Made by a program: the position numbers and the translations under genes. From the NCBI RefSeq assembly GCF_031191185.1, contig NZ_CP133465.1, positions 1,236,001-1,300,000 on the forward strand: DNA of 64,000 nucleotides, in the 5' to 3' direction. The notes beneath the pieces were generated by a model. The model made no database searches. It was given only the letters and a program-made list of their open reading frames with translations, and was not told the origin of the DNA. This stretch comes from Prevotella nigrescens. GTDB taxonomy: Bacteria; Bacteroidota; Bacteroidia; Bacteroidales; Bacteroidaceae. Numbering within the stretch: the stretch's first letter is position 1; each line of letters starts with the position of its first letter. Of this stretch, positions 26,716 to 36,052 are shown in pieces.

Positions 26716-28098
26716 ATGTCTACTTTAACAATCGCGATTATTGTCGTCTTTGTTCTTGGCTATGCAATGATAGCCATGGAAAGCTTAGTGAAAATAGATA
26801 AAGCTGCCATAGCTTTGTTGATGTTTGTATTTTGTTGGACGCTATACATGTTCGATCCTGCTCCATTCGTCCAATTGATGCATGCTGGCAATGTCTCGGA
26901 ATGGACAGGACACGTAACAGGCTTTGTCAATAAACTCATCATAGACCATTTAGGAGATACTTCCACAACTCTGTTCTTCTTGATGGGGGCAATGACGATT
27001 GTTGAAATTGTTGACCAGAATGGCGGTTTCAATTGGGTAAAAGGGGTTATGCGAACAAAGTCTAAACGGGCATTGTTGTGGCGCATAGCCTTCATGACTT
27101 TCTTCTTGTCTGCAATTTTAGACAACCTCACCACGAGTATCGTCATGATAATGATACTTCGTAAACTCATTTCAGACAAACAAGACAGAATGGTTTATGC
27201 AGCACTGGTCATTGTAGCTGCCAATTCTGGAGGTGCATTCTCTCCAATTGGAGACGTTACAACTATTATGTTGTGGAATGCAGGCACGATAACTGCAGCG
27301 GGAGTTATCAGTGAAATATTTATACCATCTGTTGTTTCCATGATAATTCCTGCATTTATTCTGCAATACATGCTAAAGGGCGAGCTGTCCCTTCCAGCTA
27401 ATTCAGAAGCGGGAACTTCGGAAGTCGGAGAGTTTGGAAGCAAAGAACGAAAGATTGTATTCATAGTTGGAGTTGGTGGCTTGTGCTGTGTTCCCATCTT
27501 TAAATCAATTACTCATCTTCCTCCATTTGTAGGGATTATGCTTGTCTTGGGATTATTGTGGACCGTAACCGAATTGTTTTACAGACATTTACATCGTGTA
27601 AAGGGCGACGGCGTAAGTTTTGCAAAACGAGTAACAAGCCTTCTTTCTCGTATAGATATGTCGACTATTCTTTTCTTCCTTGGAATTCTGATGGCAGTTG
27701 CATGTCTGGAAGAGATTGGCGTGCTGATGAATCTTGGCAAGTCGTTGAATGTAGTATTCGATGGAAATCATTATGCCGTAACAGGGATTATAGGTGTGCT
27801 GTCGTCTATAGTGGATAATGTACCTTTAGTTGCAGGAAGTATGGGAATGTACCCAATTCAAGCTATGGGCGACATGGCGGTTGATGGAATATTCTGGCAG
27901 TTGCTTGCATATTGTGCTGGTGTTGGAGGCTCGATGCTTATTATCGGCAGTGCAGCAGGTGTCGTAGTTATGGGATTAGAGAAAATAACCTTTGGCTGGT
28001 ACATGAAGAAGATCACCTGGATAGCCTTTGTTGGTTATATAGCAGGTATTCTTTCTTACTATCTTATTCGTACATTCATATTCAAGACTCCATTGTAA
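26716..28098 (+). CDS. nhaD: Na+/H+ antiporter NhaD family
   Basis: This 460-residue inner-membrane protein has about 12 hydrophobic segments. Motifs of the ArsB/NhaD ion-transporter superfamily are visible: LFFLMGAMTIVEIVDQNGGF, SAILDNLTTSIVMIMI, ANSGGAFSPIGDVTTIMLW and SSIVDNVPLVAG. The two D-N-x-T/P half-helix motifs are the ion-binding elements. It would expel Na+ in exchange for H+, which suits a cell running sodium-coupled energetics. It is monocistronic. Confidence 0.92.
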   Translation: MSTLTIAIIVVFVLGYAMIAMESLVKIDKAAIALLMFVFCWTLYMFDPAPFVQLMHAGNVSEWTGHVTGFVNKLIIDHLGDTSTTLFFLMGAMTIVEIVDQNGGFNWVKGVMRTKSKRALLWRIAFMTFFLSAILDNLTTSIVMIMILRKLISDKQDRMVYAALVIVAANSGGAFSPIGDVTTIMLWNAGTITAAGVISEIFIPSVVSMIIPAFILQYMLKGELSLPANSEAGTSEVGEFGSKERKIVFIVGVGGLCCVPIFKSITHLPPFVGIMLVLGLLWTVTELFYRHLHRVKGDGVSFAKRVTSLLSRIDMSTILFFLGILMAVACLEEIGVLMNLGKSLNVVFDGNHYAVTGIIGVLSSIVDNVPLVAGSMGMYPIQAMGDMAVDGIFWQLLAYCAGVGGSMLIIGSAAGVVVMGLEKITFGWYMKKITWIAFVGYIAGILSYYLIRTFIFKTPL

Positions 28099-28215
28099 AT
28101 AACATAAGTCCGGCGAATTATTCGGGCATAGAGTTACTGTGCTTCAAGCATCAGAATGCCGCTGTTTACGGTATCTGAGGACAGTTGCTCATGCCTGTTT
28201 CGTAACGGCATTTGT

Positions 28216-28392
28216 CGTAACCCCGTAGCGATGATTGCCGTAACTCCGTAGCGACGATTGCCGTAACCCCGTAGCGATGATTGCCGTAACCCCGTAGCGA
28301 TGATTGTCGTAACCCCGTAGCGACGATTGCCGTAACCCCGTAGCGACGATTGCCGTAACTCCGTAGCGACGATTGTCGTAACTCCGTAGCGA
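28216..28392. repeat. 23-bp tandem repeat, about 8 copies
   Basis: The unit is cgtaaccccgtagcgatgat+tgc with no spacers. Starts are at 28216, 28239, 28262, 28285, 28308, 28331, 28354 and 28377; the last unit decays after gcgat. Variation is limited to three positions (C/T in the CCCC run, gatg/gacg, final C/T). A degenerate half unit (cgtaacggcatttgt) precedes it at 28201. The period is not a multiple of three and no frame stays open, so it is non-coding. Confidence 0.93.
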
Positions 28393-28484
28393 TTTTAGGA
28401 GCTGTTCAGAAGAGGAATATCATCGGTTCCGCATCATTTTAATTTCATCGGACTAACATCAAATGGTAAAGGAAAAAGAAACAG

Positions 28485-28543
28485 GAGAGAGACCGTCGTC
28501 GCAAAGTTAAATTAAACTTCGCTGAAGGTCTTTCTCTCTTTTT
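28485..28543 (+). terminator. Probable terminator between nhaD and tnaA
   Basis: This is a long imperfect hairpin. GAGAGA-GACC pairs with GGTC-tt-TCTCTC outside, GCAAAGTT with AACTTCGC inside, and T5 follows. Confidence 0.55.
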
Positions 28544-28652
28544 ATTAATCTGAAGTCTTTCTTTTCTGGATATATCTTTCTATCCAATTCAAAATATCTC
28601 TTAACAAAAAAAACTTTTCCTGAAAACACCGCACAAACGAAAAAGATTTGTG

Positions 28653-28660
28653 TATATTTG
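28653..28660 (+). promoter_or_regulatory. -7 box of tnaA
   Basis: TATATTTG would start a transcript about 75 nt upstream of ATG 28741. This argues against the longer in-frame start at 28648. Confidence 0.55.
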
Positions 28661-28740
28661 CAACGGAAGAATCTATTATCCTTAACGGGAATAGAAATCT
28701 CATAACCATTATACAACAACAATTAAAAACAAATCAGATT

Positions 28741-30117
28741 ATGGAAATACCATTTGCCGAATCTTGGAAAATCAAGATGATCGAATCGATTAAGAAAAGT
28801 ACGCGTGAAGAAAGGGAACAATGGCTAAAAGAAGCACACTACAATGTGTTCCAGCTGAAGGCAGAGCAAGTTTACATTGATTTACTTACCGATAGTGGTA
28901 CAGGTGCAATGTCCGACAAGCAATGGGCTGCCATGATGTTGGGCGATGAAAGCTATGCAGGAGCCACGTCGTTCTATAAATTCGAAGAAACAGTACGAAG
29001 AATCCTTGGAATGAAATATGTTATTCCAACCCATCAAGGACGTGCTGCCGAGAATGTTCTCTTCTCGCATCTTGTAAAAGCAGGCAACGTTATCCCTGGA
29101 AATGCACACTTCGATACGACAAAGGGGCATATAGAAAGCAGAAAGGCACATGCAATCGACGTTACAACTGATGATGCAAAAGATACTCAGAAAGAAGTTC
29201 CTTTTAAAGGTAACGTCTGTTTGAAGAAACTTGAGAAAGTTTTGCAAGAGAATAAAGGCAATGTCCCATTTATGGTGCTCACTGTTACCAATAACACAGT
29301 GGGAGGTCAGCCTGTCAGTATGAAGAATATAAAAGAAACCTGCGCACTCTGTCATAAATACGGCGTACCCGTTGTCATGGATTCCGCTCGATTTGCAGAA
29401 AATGCTTATTTCATAAAGATGCGTGAAGAAGGCTATGCCGATAAGACCATCAAAGAGATTGTACTCGAGATGTACAAAGATGCTGATGCTGCTACAATGT
29501 CTGCAAAGAAAGATGGCGTAGTAAATATGGGAGGCTTTATTGCTACCAATAACAAAGATTGGTTCGAAGGAGCAAAAATGTTCTGTATCCCAATGGAAGG
29601 TTATGTTACTTATGGCGGAATGAGTGGGCGCGATCTTAATGCGTTAGCACAAGGATTAGAAGAAAATACGGAGTTCGACATGCTTCAGACACGTATCCAC
29701 CAAGTAGAATATTTGGCAAAGAAACTCGATGAATATGGAATTCCTTACCAGCGTCCTGCCGGAGGGCATGCTATCTTTGTAGATGCAAGCAAAGTTCTCA
29801 CTCACGTTCCAAAAGAAGAATTTCCGGCACAGACATTAACCTGCGAACTTTATCTTGAAGCAGGTATTCGTGGCGTGGAAGTTGGCTATATGCTTGCAGA
29901 CCGTGACCCTGAAACTGGTGAGAACCGTTTTGGCGGACTCGATCTTCTCCGTTTGGCAATTCCTCGTCGTGTATATACCGACAACCACATGAACGTTGTA
30001 GCTGCTGCCTTAAAGAACGTATTCGACCGTAGGGAAAGCATTACCCGTGGTGTCGCAATAGAATGGGAAGCCCCGTTAATGAGGCACTTTACCGTTCAGT
30101 TGAAACGCCTGAAGTAA
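28741..30117 (+). CDS. tnaA: Tryptophanase (tryptophan indole-lyase)
   Basis: This PLP enzyme splits tryptophan to indole, pyruvate and ammonia. Starting at MEIPFAESWKIKM it has 458 residues. The PLP site is MSAKKD with Lys257; other signatures are IDLLTDSGTGAMSD, IPTHQGRAAEN, NNTVGGQPVS and VVMDSARFAENAYF. It is close in layout to tyrosine phenol-lyase. RGVEVGYML instead of the TPL arginine-containing SMERG segment, and the Porphyromonas-type N-terminus, favour tryptophanase. No tnaC-like leader peptide with a Trp codon is visible. It is monocistronic; no permease gene is adjacent. Confidence 0.9.
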   Translation: MEIPFAESWKIKMIESIKKSTREEREQWLKEAHYNVFQLKAEQVYIDLLTDSGTGAMSDKQWAAMMLGDESYAGATSFYKFEETVRRILGMKYVIPTHQGRAAENVLFSHLVKAGNVIPGNAHFDTTKGHIESRKAHAIDVTTDDAKDTQKEVPFKGNVCLKKLEKVLQENKGNVPFMVLTVTNNTVGGQPVSMKNIKETCALCHKYGVPVVMDSARFAENAYFIKMREEGYADKTIKEIVLEMYKDADAATMSAKKDGVVNMGGFIATNNKDWFEGAKMFCIPMEGYVTYGGMSGRDLNALAQGLEENTEFDMLQTRIHQVEYLAKKLDEYGIPYQRPAGGHAIFVDASKVLTHVPKEEFPAQTLTCELYLEAGIRGVEVGYMLADRDPETGENRFGGLDLLRLAIPRRVYTDNHMNVVAAALKNVFDRRESITRGVAIEWEAPLMRHFTVQLKRLK

Positions 30118-30257
30118 TATTTGTTTGTTCAATGTAATATAAGTTTTAATCAACTTAAAGCTAAACGAAAGATTAGGAGATGTCTATCATACTGGAATGA
30201 TAGTTCTCTGAATAGTTAAAATCTTGGAAATAGTTAAGCCAGAGGGCTGTAATTGTA

Positions 30258-30325
30258 GCGTAATGGACATTTGGGTAGGCTGAAAAGCTCCAGATGTCCT
30301 TTATTTGTTACCTTTGCAGCATTTT
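30258..30325 (+). mobile_element. Solo left end of the IS256-type element
   Basis: About 68 bp match the left end of the nested element at 3600-3667: gcgtaatggacatttgg at the tip, atgtcctttattt inside, and ttacctttgcagcattt at the end, with a few substitutions and one extra base. No transposase and no right end follow. It is a relic, or an end left after a deletion. Confidence 0.88.
30309..30316 (+). promoter_or_regulatory. -7 box carried by the solo IS end
   Basis: TACCTTTG is conserved from the IS and points toward fur-purA-hisS, 216 bp upstream of fur. Confidence 0.4.
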
Positions 30326-30445
30326 AGCCGACAAAGCAAAAGCAAAGGTAGACTACTGGCAAGCTGTAGAAGACGAACGGCAGCGCAACAGCTTTGCGAA
30401 GCCGTAGGAATGGATTACGATGCACTGAGCATGTATATCATTAAA
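30326..30445 (+). pseudogene. Gene remnant next to the solo IS end
   Basis: Protein-like sequence KVDYWQAVEDERQR continues as QQLCEAVGMDYDALSMYI after a one-base frame change near 30381. Both parts are short and lack a start. I do not recognise the family. It looks like host sequence trimmed during the IS event. Confidence 0.4.
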
Positions 30446-30502
30446 TCATTACCTTTAACTTTTTTTTGTTTTTCACATTTATAGTTTATACCGAAAAAGC
30501 CC

Positions 30503-30510
30503 TAACTTTG
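30503..30510 (+). promoter_or_regulatory. -7 box of the fur-purA-hisS operon
   Basis: TAACTTTG lies 21 bp before the GTG start of the Fur-family gene. Confidence 0.55.
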
Positions 30511-30531
30511 TAGAAATTTAATCAGTATATT

Positions 30532-31029
30532 GTGACTAAAGACATAGTCAAAGATAAAGTCAGAGGCATACTCGACAGCTATCTTGAGACAAACAACTAC
30601 AGAAAGACTACGGAAAGATTTGCCATTCTTGATGCGGTCTACGATATGCAAAGACACTTTTCACTCGAAGAGTTAGGAAAGAAGATGTCTAAAGATAACT
30701 TTAGGGTTTCGCGCGCAACACTCTACAACACCATGCGGCTCTTTATAGAGTTGCGTTTGGTTGTGCGTCATCGCTTTATAGGGCAGACCAAATATGAGGC
30801 TTGCTACAATAACGACGACCACATTCATCGAATATGTACCGTTTGTGGTGCTGTAAAGGAGATAGAATCGACACCGATAACGGAGGCTATTGCCGAAACA
30901 AAGTTTACACGTTTTCGCAAGGACGGCTTCTCCTTATATATATATGGCGTCTGCTCACGTTGTCAGGCAAAGCTCTCACGCGAACGTAAAAAAGTAAAAA
31001 ACAAGATAAAAACTAATGGAAACAGGTAA
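30532..31029 (+). CDS. Fur-family transcriptional regulator
   Basis: This 165-residue metal-dependent repressor begins with GTG. The winged helix includes FSLEELGKKMSKDNFRVSRATLYNTMRLF. The dimerisation/metal domain has HIHRICTVCGAVKEIES and a second CSRCQ pair, giving the structural four-Cys zinc site. A basic C-terminal tail ([16 protein letters not shown]) is unusual; it is the part that overlaps purA by 14 bp, so the two genes are tightly coupled. Whether it senses iron, zinc or peroxide cannot be decided here. Confidence 0.88.
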   Translation: MTKDIVKDKVRGILDSYLETNNYRKTTERFAILDAVYDMQRHFSLEELGKKMSKDNFRVSRATLYNTMRLFIELRLVVRHRFIGQTKYEACYNNDDHIHRICTVCGAVKEIESTPITEAIAETKFTRFRKDGFSLYIYGVCSRCQAKLSRERKKVKNKIKTNGNR

Positions 31030-32293
31030 AGTTGATGTCCTATTGGGATTACAGTGGGGCGACGAAGGAAAGGGAAAGATAGTCGATGTGCTTACACCGC
31101 GCTACGATGTTGTGGCACGCTTTCAAGGAGGGCCTAATGCAGGGCACACTTTGGAGTTTGAAGGCGAGAAGTATGTGTTGCGCTCTATTCCCTCTGGCAT
31201 CTTCCAAGGTGGAAAGATAAACATCATTGGCAATGGAGTTGTGCTTGCGCCAGACTTGTTTATGAAAGAAGCAGAAGACTTGGCTGCATCGGGACACCCA
31301 CTCTTTGAACGACTTTACATTTCCAAGAAAGCCCACCTTATCATGCCTACCCACAGAATATTGGACAAGGCAAGCGAAGCTGCAAAAGGTAAGGAACTTG
31401 TGGGAACCACTGGTAAAGGCATCGGTCCTACCTATACGGACAAGACGAGCAGAAACGGTCTGCGTGTGGGCGATATACTAAACGACTTTGAGAATAAATA
31501 TTTGAAGCACAAGGAACGCCACCTTAAATTGTTGAGCTCAATGGGTTGGACAGACTTTGAAGGCTTTGAGGAAACCGAAAAGCAATGGTTGGAAGGTGTG
31601 GAATATATGAAGAACTTCCGCTTTGTCGATTCGGAACACGAGATAAACCATACACTTCGTGCAGGCAAGCGCATTCTTTGCGAGGGTGCACAAGGCACAA
31701 TGCTCGATATAGACTTTGGTTCTTATCCTTTCGTTACTTCGTCTAACACCATTTCCGCAGGTGCTTGCACGGGCTTGGGTATAGGGCCAAACAAAATAGG
31801 TAACGTGTTTGGCATTATGAAAGCGTACTGCACTCGCGTTGGTTCAGGACCTTTCCCAACCGAACTCTTCGACGAAACAGGCGACAAGCTGTGCGACTTA
31901 GGACACGAATATGGTGCCGTTACTGGCAGAAAGCGTCGTTGCGGTTGGATAGACTTGGTGCAACTGCGCTATTCGATAATGGTGAATGGTGTAACAGAGC
32001 TCATTATGATGAAGAGCGATGTGCTCGATACATTCAACACTATCAAGGCTTGCGTTGGCTACGAACTGCCAAATGGCGAAACCACCGACAAGTTACCATA
32101 CGATATCAGCAACGTGAAGCCAATTTACAAAGAACTGAAAGGTTGGAATACAGATATGACACGACTCACAGACGAAGCACAGTTCCCAAAAGAATTTAGC
32201 GACTATGTGAAGTTCCTTGAAGACTTCTTGGAAACAAGAATTGGTGTTATCTCAATAGGTCCAGACCGAGAACAAACTATAATAAGAAAATAA
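31016..32293 (+). CDS. purA: Adenylosuccinate synthetase
   Basis: This enzyme performs the first committed step from IMP to AMP, using GTP and aspartate. The N-terminal [14 protein letters not shown] contains the P-loop-like site. [40 protein letters not shown] and [13 protein letters not shown] follow. At 425 residues it is full length. It starts inside the end of the Fur-family gene and ends 5 bp before hisS. Confidence 0.96.
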   Translation: METGKVDVLLGLQWGDEGKGKIVDVLTPRYDVVARFQGGPNAGHTLEFEGEKYVLRSIPSGIFQGGKINIIGNGVVLAPDLFMKEAEDLAASGHPLFERLYISKKAHLIMPTHRILDKASEAAKGKELVGTTGKGIGPTYTDKTSRNGLRVGDILNDFENKYLKHKERHLKLLSSMGWTDFEGFEETEKQWLEGVEYMKNFRFVDSEHEINHTLRAGKRILCEGAQGTMLDIDFGSYPFVTSSNTISAGACTGLGIGPNKIGNVFGIMKAYCTRVGSGPFPTELFDETGDKLCDLGHEYGAVTGRKRRCGWIDLVQLRYSIMVNGVTELIMMKSDVLDTFNTIKACVGYELPNGETTDKLPYDISNVKPIYKELKGWNTDMTRLTDEAQFPKEFSDYVKFLEDFLETRIGVISIGPDREQTIIRK

Positions 32294-32298
32294 CGACG

Positions 32299-33672
32299 AT
32301 GGCAAATAAACCTTCTATCCCAAAGGGAACGCGCGATTTCGGTCCCGATGAGATGGCAAAACGAAATTATATATTCGATACCATAAAGAGCGTGTATGCG
32401 CTTTATGGTTTTCAACAGATAGAAACGCCCGCAATGGAAACGCTCCAAACCCTGATGGGAAAGTACGGAGAAGAGGGCGACAAGTTGCTTTTCAAGATTT
32501 TAAATTCAGGCGATTTCCTTAAAAGCACTACCGATGAGGAACTTTTAGCACGCAATCCGTTGAAGTTGCAGACCAAGCTTTCAGAGAAAGGATTGCGCTA
32601 CGACCTTACTGTTCCCTTTGCACGATATGTTGTAATGCACCGCGAAGAGTTGCAAATGCCTTTCAAACGCTATCAGATACAACCCGTTTGGCGTGCCGAC
32701 CGACCACAAAAGGGGCGTTATCGTGAATTTTATCAATGCGATGCCGACATTGTTGGTTCAGATTCCTTGCTCAATGAAGTGGAGTTGATGCAGATTATCG
32801 ACACCGTTTTCACCAAGTTCGGAATCCGAGTACAGATAAAAATAAACAACCGCAAGATACTTTCGGGTATTGCAGAAGTCATTGGCGAGCAGGAAAAGAT
32901 TGTCCAAATCACAACAGCCATCGACAAACTCGACAAGATAGGGCTTGAGGCAGTGAATGCCGAACTTGAAAAAGAAGGATTGTCAAAGGCTTCCATAGAG
33001 AAGCTGCAACCTATAATACAGTTAAGTGGCAGCAACGACGACAAGCTGAACACGATAGCCGAAGTGCTTGCAAATAGCGAAACAGGACTAAAGGGAGTAG
33101 AGGAGATAAGATACATTCTTGATGTTTTGAAGCAAATAGAGCTGAAAAATGAAATACAACTCGACTTGACTTTAGCGCGCGGACTGAACTATTATACAGG
33201 CGCAATATTTGAAGTGAAGGCTTTGGACGTTGAAATCGGTTCCATTACAGGTGGCGGACGCTACGATAATCTTACGGGAATATTCGGAATGCCTAACCTC
33301 TCGGGCGTTGGTTTCAGCTTTGGTGCAGACCGTATCTACGATGTTCTCAACACGTTAGACCTTTATCCGAAAGAAAGTATCAGCGATACCCAACTGCTGT
33401 TCATCAACTTTGGCGATAAGGAAACAAGCTACGTGTTGCCGTTTGTGGCGAAAGCACGACAGGCAAATATAAGAACGGAGATTTTTCCCGATGCTGCAAA
33501 GATGAAGAAACAAATGGCTTATGCAAATGCAAAGCACATTCCGTTTGTTGTTCTTGCAGGCGATAACGAAATAGAACAAGGCAAAGTTACTTTGAAGAAT
33601 ATGAATACAGGCGAGCAAATACTCGTTTCGCCCGACGATTTAATAGAGAAAGTAACATCAAGCAACCCTTGA
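32299..33672 (+). CDS. hisS: Histidyl-tRNA synthetase
   Basis: This class II synthetase charges tRNA-His. Motif 1 region [13 protein letters not shown] and motif 2 [21 protein letters not shown] are present. The His-specific [14 protein letters not shown] and the C-terminal anticodon-binding domain follow. The 457 residues match the bacterial/Bacteroidetes form. It is the last gene of the operon; a strong terminator follows. Confidence 0.95.
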   Translation: MANKPSIPKGTRDFGPDEMAKRNYIFDTIKSVYALYGFQQIETPAMETLQTLMGKYGEEGDKLLFKILNSGDFLKSTTDEELLARNPLKLQTKLSEKGLRYDLTVPFARYVVMHREELQMPFKRYQIQPVWRADRPQKGRYREFYQCDADIVGSDSLLNEVELMQIIDTVFTKFGIRVQIKINNRKILSGIAEVIGEQEKIVQITTAIDKLDKIGLEAVNAELEKEGLSKASIEKLQPIIQLSGSNDDKLNTIAEVLANSETGLKGVEEIRYILDVLKQIELKNEIQLDLTLARGLNYYTGAIFEVKALDVEIGSITGGGRYDNLTGIFGMPNLSGVGFSFGADRIYDVLNTLDLYPKESISDTQLLFINFGDKETSYVLPFVAKARQANIRTEIFPDAAKMKKQMAYANAKHIPFVVLAGDNEIEQGKVTLKNMNTGEQILVSPDDLIEKVTSSNP

Positions 33673-33750
33673 GTCAAGGGGCATAAGATTCTGTAGTACG
33701 AAAAGTCGCCTGCTGTTTCGTGCTACAGAACTTATAACTTACAGAAATAC

Positions 33751-33785
33751 AAAGAGCCGATTCTCAATAAGAGAGTCGGCTCTTT
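33751..33785. terminator. Terminator after hisS
   Basis: AAAGAGCCGATTCTC and GAGAGTCGGCTCTTT pair over 15 bp with one wobble and a 5-base loop. Confidence 0.92.
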
Positions 33786-33840
33786 GTGTTTTGTTAGCTA
33801 TAATAGCAACAAACGCATTTGAAGGAAAGTGGAAGAAAGA

Positions 33841-34062
33841 TTAAATAGACTCGTAGCCTCTTGTATAGTTTTTCTTCAGCAAGTCTTTCAAAGACAGTTC
33901 CTTGCCACCATCGTGTTCGTATGCTTCGCGCATCTCTTCATATCCTTCTTCTTCCTCTTTAGAGTGTGTAAACTCTATTGCTTTGCTTTTTGCTTCTGCT
34001 ATTGCCCAACCGATTATTGCAATTACGAGTAAGGCAATCAATCCTATTATAGGTGTTGTCAT
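33841..34062 (-). CDS. Small single-pass membrane protein
   Basis: This 73-residue protein has a membrane helix at about 5-23 (IIGLIALLVIAIIGWAIAE) and an acidic and basic soluble tail (KEEEEGYEEMREAYEHDGGKE). No known family is recognised. A -7 box lies 28 bp before its start, divergent from nth. Confidence 0.6.
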   Translation of the reverse strand: MTTPIIGLIALLVIAIIGWAIAEAKSKAIEFTHSKEEEEGYEEMREAYEHDGGKELSLKDLLKKNYTRGYESI

Positions 34063-34089
34063 AATGCTACGTTTTTATTATTTATAGTG

Positions 34090-34097
34090 CAAAAGTA
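34090..34097 (-). promoter_or_regulatory. -7 box of the small membrane protein gene
   Basis: The minus strand reads TACTTTTG. Confidence 0.5.
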
Positions 34098-34138
34098 CGT
34101 TAAGTTTACCAAAACACCAAATTTTCAATAACTTTTTG

Positions 34139-34146
34139 TACCTTTG
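34139..34146 (+). promoter_or_regulatory. -7 box of nth
   Basis: TACCTTTG lies 33 bp before the nth start codon. Confidence 0.6.
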
Positions 34147-34178
34147 TCTCACATTAGAAAGAAACTATAAACGACAAG

Positions 34179-34832
34179 ATGACGAGAAAAGAACGCTATA
34201 ACTACATATTGGATTATTTCAGGAAGAACGTTGGCGAAGTATCTACCGAATTGATGTTCGGTTCGGCTTTCCAGTTATTATGCGCAACTTTGCTTTCGGC
34301 ACAATGCACCGACAAACGCATAAATGCCATTACTCCCGCATTGTTTGCCAAGTTTCCCGATGCGAAAGCTATGGCTGCTGCCGAAGTAGAAGACGTTTTC
34401 GAGCTTGTGCGCAGCGTTTCTTACCCAAATTCAAAGGCAAAACATTTGATTGAAATGGCACGTATGGTTGTAGATGCATACGGTGGCGAAATACCTTCAG
34501 ACCCTAATGAATTGGTGAAACTGCCCGGAGTAGGGAGGAAAACCGCAAATGTGTTGCAGGCAGTATGGTTCGGAAAGCCAACTTTGGCAGTAGACACGCA
34601 CGTCTATCGTGTCAGTCATCGGTTGGGATTGGTGCCTGCCGATGCCAACACACCACGTAAGGTGGAAGACTATCTGATGCGCAATATCCCTCTAAACGAG
34701 GTGTCTTCAGCCCACCATTGGATACTCCTGCACGGTCGATATATCTGCAAGAGCCTGCGTCCGATGTGCGAAAAATGCCCATTTGAGTTTTTCTGCCCGA
34801 AGAATATGGATAATAGCAAACTAAATAAGTAG
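34179..34832 (+). CDS. nth: Endonuclease III
   Basis: This base-excision-repair glycosylase/AP lyase acts on oxidised pyrimidines. Hh[22 protein letters not shown] with the catalytic Lys, then VDTHVYRVSHRLGL with the catalytic Asp. The [4Fe-4S] loop is intact: C-KSLRPM-C-EK-C-PFEFF-C. The protein has 217 residues. The DUF2461 gene follows after 6 bp, so the two share a transcript. Confidence 0.96.
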   Translation: MTRKERYNYILDYFRKNVGEVSTELMFGSAFQLLCATLLSAQCTDKRINAITPALFAKFPDAKAMAAAEVEDVFELVRSVSYPNSKAKHLIEMARMVVDAYGGEIPSDPNELVKLPGVGRKTANVLQAVWFGKPTLAVDTHVYRVSHRLGLVPADANTPRKVEDYLMRNIPLNEVSSAHHWILLHGRYICKSLRPMCEKCPFEFFCPKNMDNSKLNK

Positions 34833-34838
34833 ACGAAA

Positions 34839-35549
34839 ATGAATACAAAAATAATATTGGCATTTTTAAAGAACATAGCTGCCAACAATAATAGAGAGTG
34901 GTTTCAAGAACATAAGTCTGAATATGAAGCCGTAAAAAAGGAGTTTGAGGCAGGCGTTAAAGATGTTATAACAACCTTGACGACAATTGACAGCGAGATA
35001 GCCCACCTGAAAGTAAAGGATTGTACCTATCGTTTCTATCGTGATACACGCTTCTCGCCCGATAAGAGTCCGTACAAACGACACTTGGGTGCCTTTATCT
35101 GCGCAAAGGGACGAAAGGCTTTGCGAGGTGGCTATTACATTCATTTAGAACCGAACAACTGCTTGGTTGCGGTGGGCTCGTATTGGTTGCCAACCAACAT
35201 ACTAACCTCGTGCCGCAACGAAATAATGGCGAATATCGACCAATGGCGCAAGATTGTCGAAGACGGAAAGTTTATAAAGACTTTCGGTTATCCCAACGAC
35301 GGACAATGGGAGGACGATGCTGTATCTAAGAAAGGTTTTGGTTTGGCAGCTTTGAAAACAATTCCGAAAGGTTTTCCACGCGACTATGAGTTTGCTCAAT
35401 ATCTTCGTATGAAAGACTATTGCTGCTGGGTGAAAGTCCCCGACAATTTCTTTGAAGGCAACGAATGGAAGGAGAAGCTAATCGAAATAGCTAAAACAGG
35501 AAAGCCAATGATGGATATGATGAACAACGTAATAGATGATTACGAGTAA
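34839..35549 (+). CDS. DUF2461 (TIGR02453) family protein
   Basis: This 236-residue cytosolic protein has the family marks FLKNIAANNNREWFQEHKSEY, CTYRFYRDTRFSPDKSPYK and GGYYIHLEPN. The family has no established biochemical role. Close spacing to nth (6 bp) indicates co-expression but does not prove a repair function. Confidence 0.85.
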   Translation: MNTKIILAFLKNIAANNNREWFQEHKSEYEAVKKEFEAGVKDVITTLTTIDSEIAHLKVKDCTYRFYRDTRFSPDKSPYKRHLGAFICAKGRKALRGGYYIHLEPNNCLVAVGSYWLPTNILTSCRNEIMANIDQWRKIVEDGKFIKTFGYPNDGQWEDDAVSKKGFGLAALKTIPKGFPRDYEFAQYLRMKDYCCWVKVPDNFFEGNEWKEKLIEIAKTGKPMMDMMNNVIDDYE

Positions 35550-35613
35550 ATTAGACGTGTCTGTATCTCATATAATAATCACACAAAATGAGGTCAATAA
35601 ATATTGTTAATAT

Positions 35614-35653
35614 AACAGACGAGTTCTAAATTTATATGGATTCGTCTGTTTTC
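35614..35653 (+). terminator. Terminator of the nth operon
   Basis: AACAGACGA (35614-35622) and TCGTCTGTT (35642-35650) form a perfect 9-bp stem followed by TTC. Confidence 0.55.
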
Positions 35654-35686
35654 GTTAAATGCAATTTAAACGTTTTCGGAATATTA

Positions 35687-35718
35687 TTTGTAATTCTAAG
35701 AGAAAAATCTTATATTTG
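35687..35718 (+). promoter_or_regulatory. Promoter upstream of the bspA-like gene
   Basis: TTTG (35687-35690) and TATATTTG (35711-35718) are spaced 20 bp. The next large gene starts 390 bp further on, so a long leader or a small gene lies between. Confidence 0.65.
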
Positions 35719-35760
35719 CACACGTATAATAAACTATCGCCCTGAACATATATAGGAATA

Positions 35761-35982
35761 ATGAAAAGAACAGCAAAGATGCTCCGTCATGCTATGCAGT
35801 ATTTACTAAAATCGAATGTTAGTATAGGTATGATTGATTTGCTTTTTAAGTTACCTTTTTATATATTCAGAAAACATTTTAGATGTTTTAAAGATGTTTA
35901 CATACCTGTTCCTCGTAGATTTATTGAAGGATTTAGCTTTAATGCAGAAAGATTTTATCCCAATCTCTGTTATAAGAGTTAA
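35761..35982 (+). CDS. Possible small protein in the bspA leader
   Basis: ATG 35761 lies about 35 nt after the expected transcription start, behind a weak GGAATA. It opens 73 codons (MKRTAKMLRHAMQYLLKSN...). The sequence is basic with many aromatic residues and matches no family I know. It may be a relic or chance frame. The remaining 35983-36107 is leader with a hairpin. Confidence 0.25.
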   Translation: MKRTAKMLRHAMQYLLKSNVSIGMIDLLFKLPFYIFRKHFRCFKDVYIPVPRRFIEGFSFNAERFYPNLCYKS

Positions 35983-36052
35983 AGATATAACCTTTTGTTC
36001 TGGCATTGTATATTTAAGAAACATAGTAAATATTAATAACCCTAACGTCCCA

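Noticed and set aside
28216..28392. CRISPR-like array
   Set aside because: The 23-bp units abut directly with no spacers, and no cas gene is in the window.
28648..28740. Extended tnaA start or a tnaC-type leader peptide
   Set aside because: The extension contains the -7 box, and no Trp codon-containing short leader with a downstream Rho/terminator structure is visible.
30182..30202. CTATCAT-actgga-ATGATAG hairpin as tnaA terminator
   Set aside because: The stem is only 7 bp and has no U tract; too weak to call.
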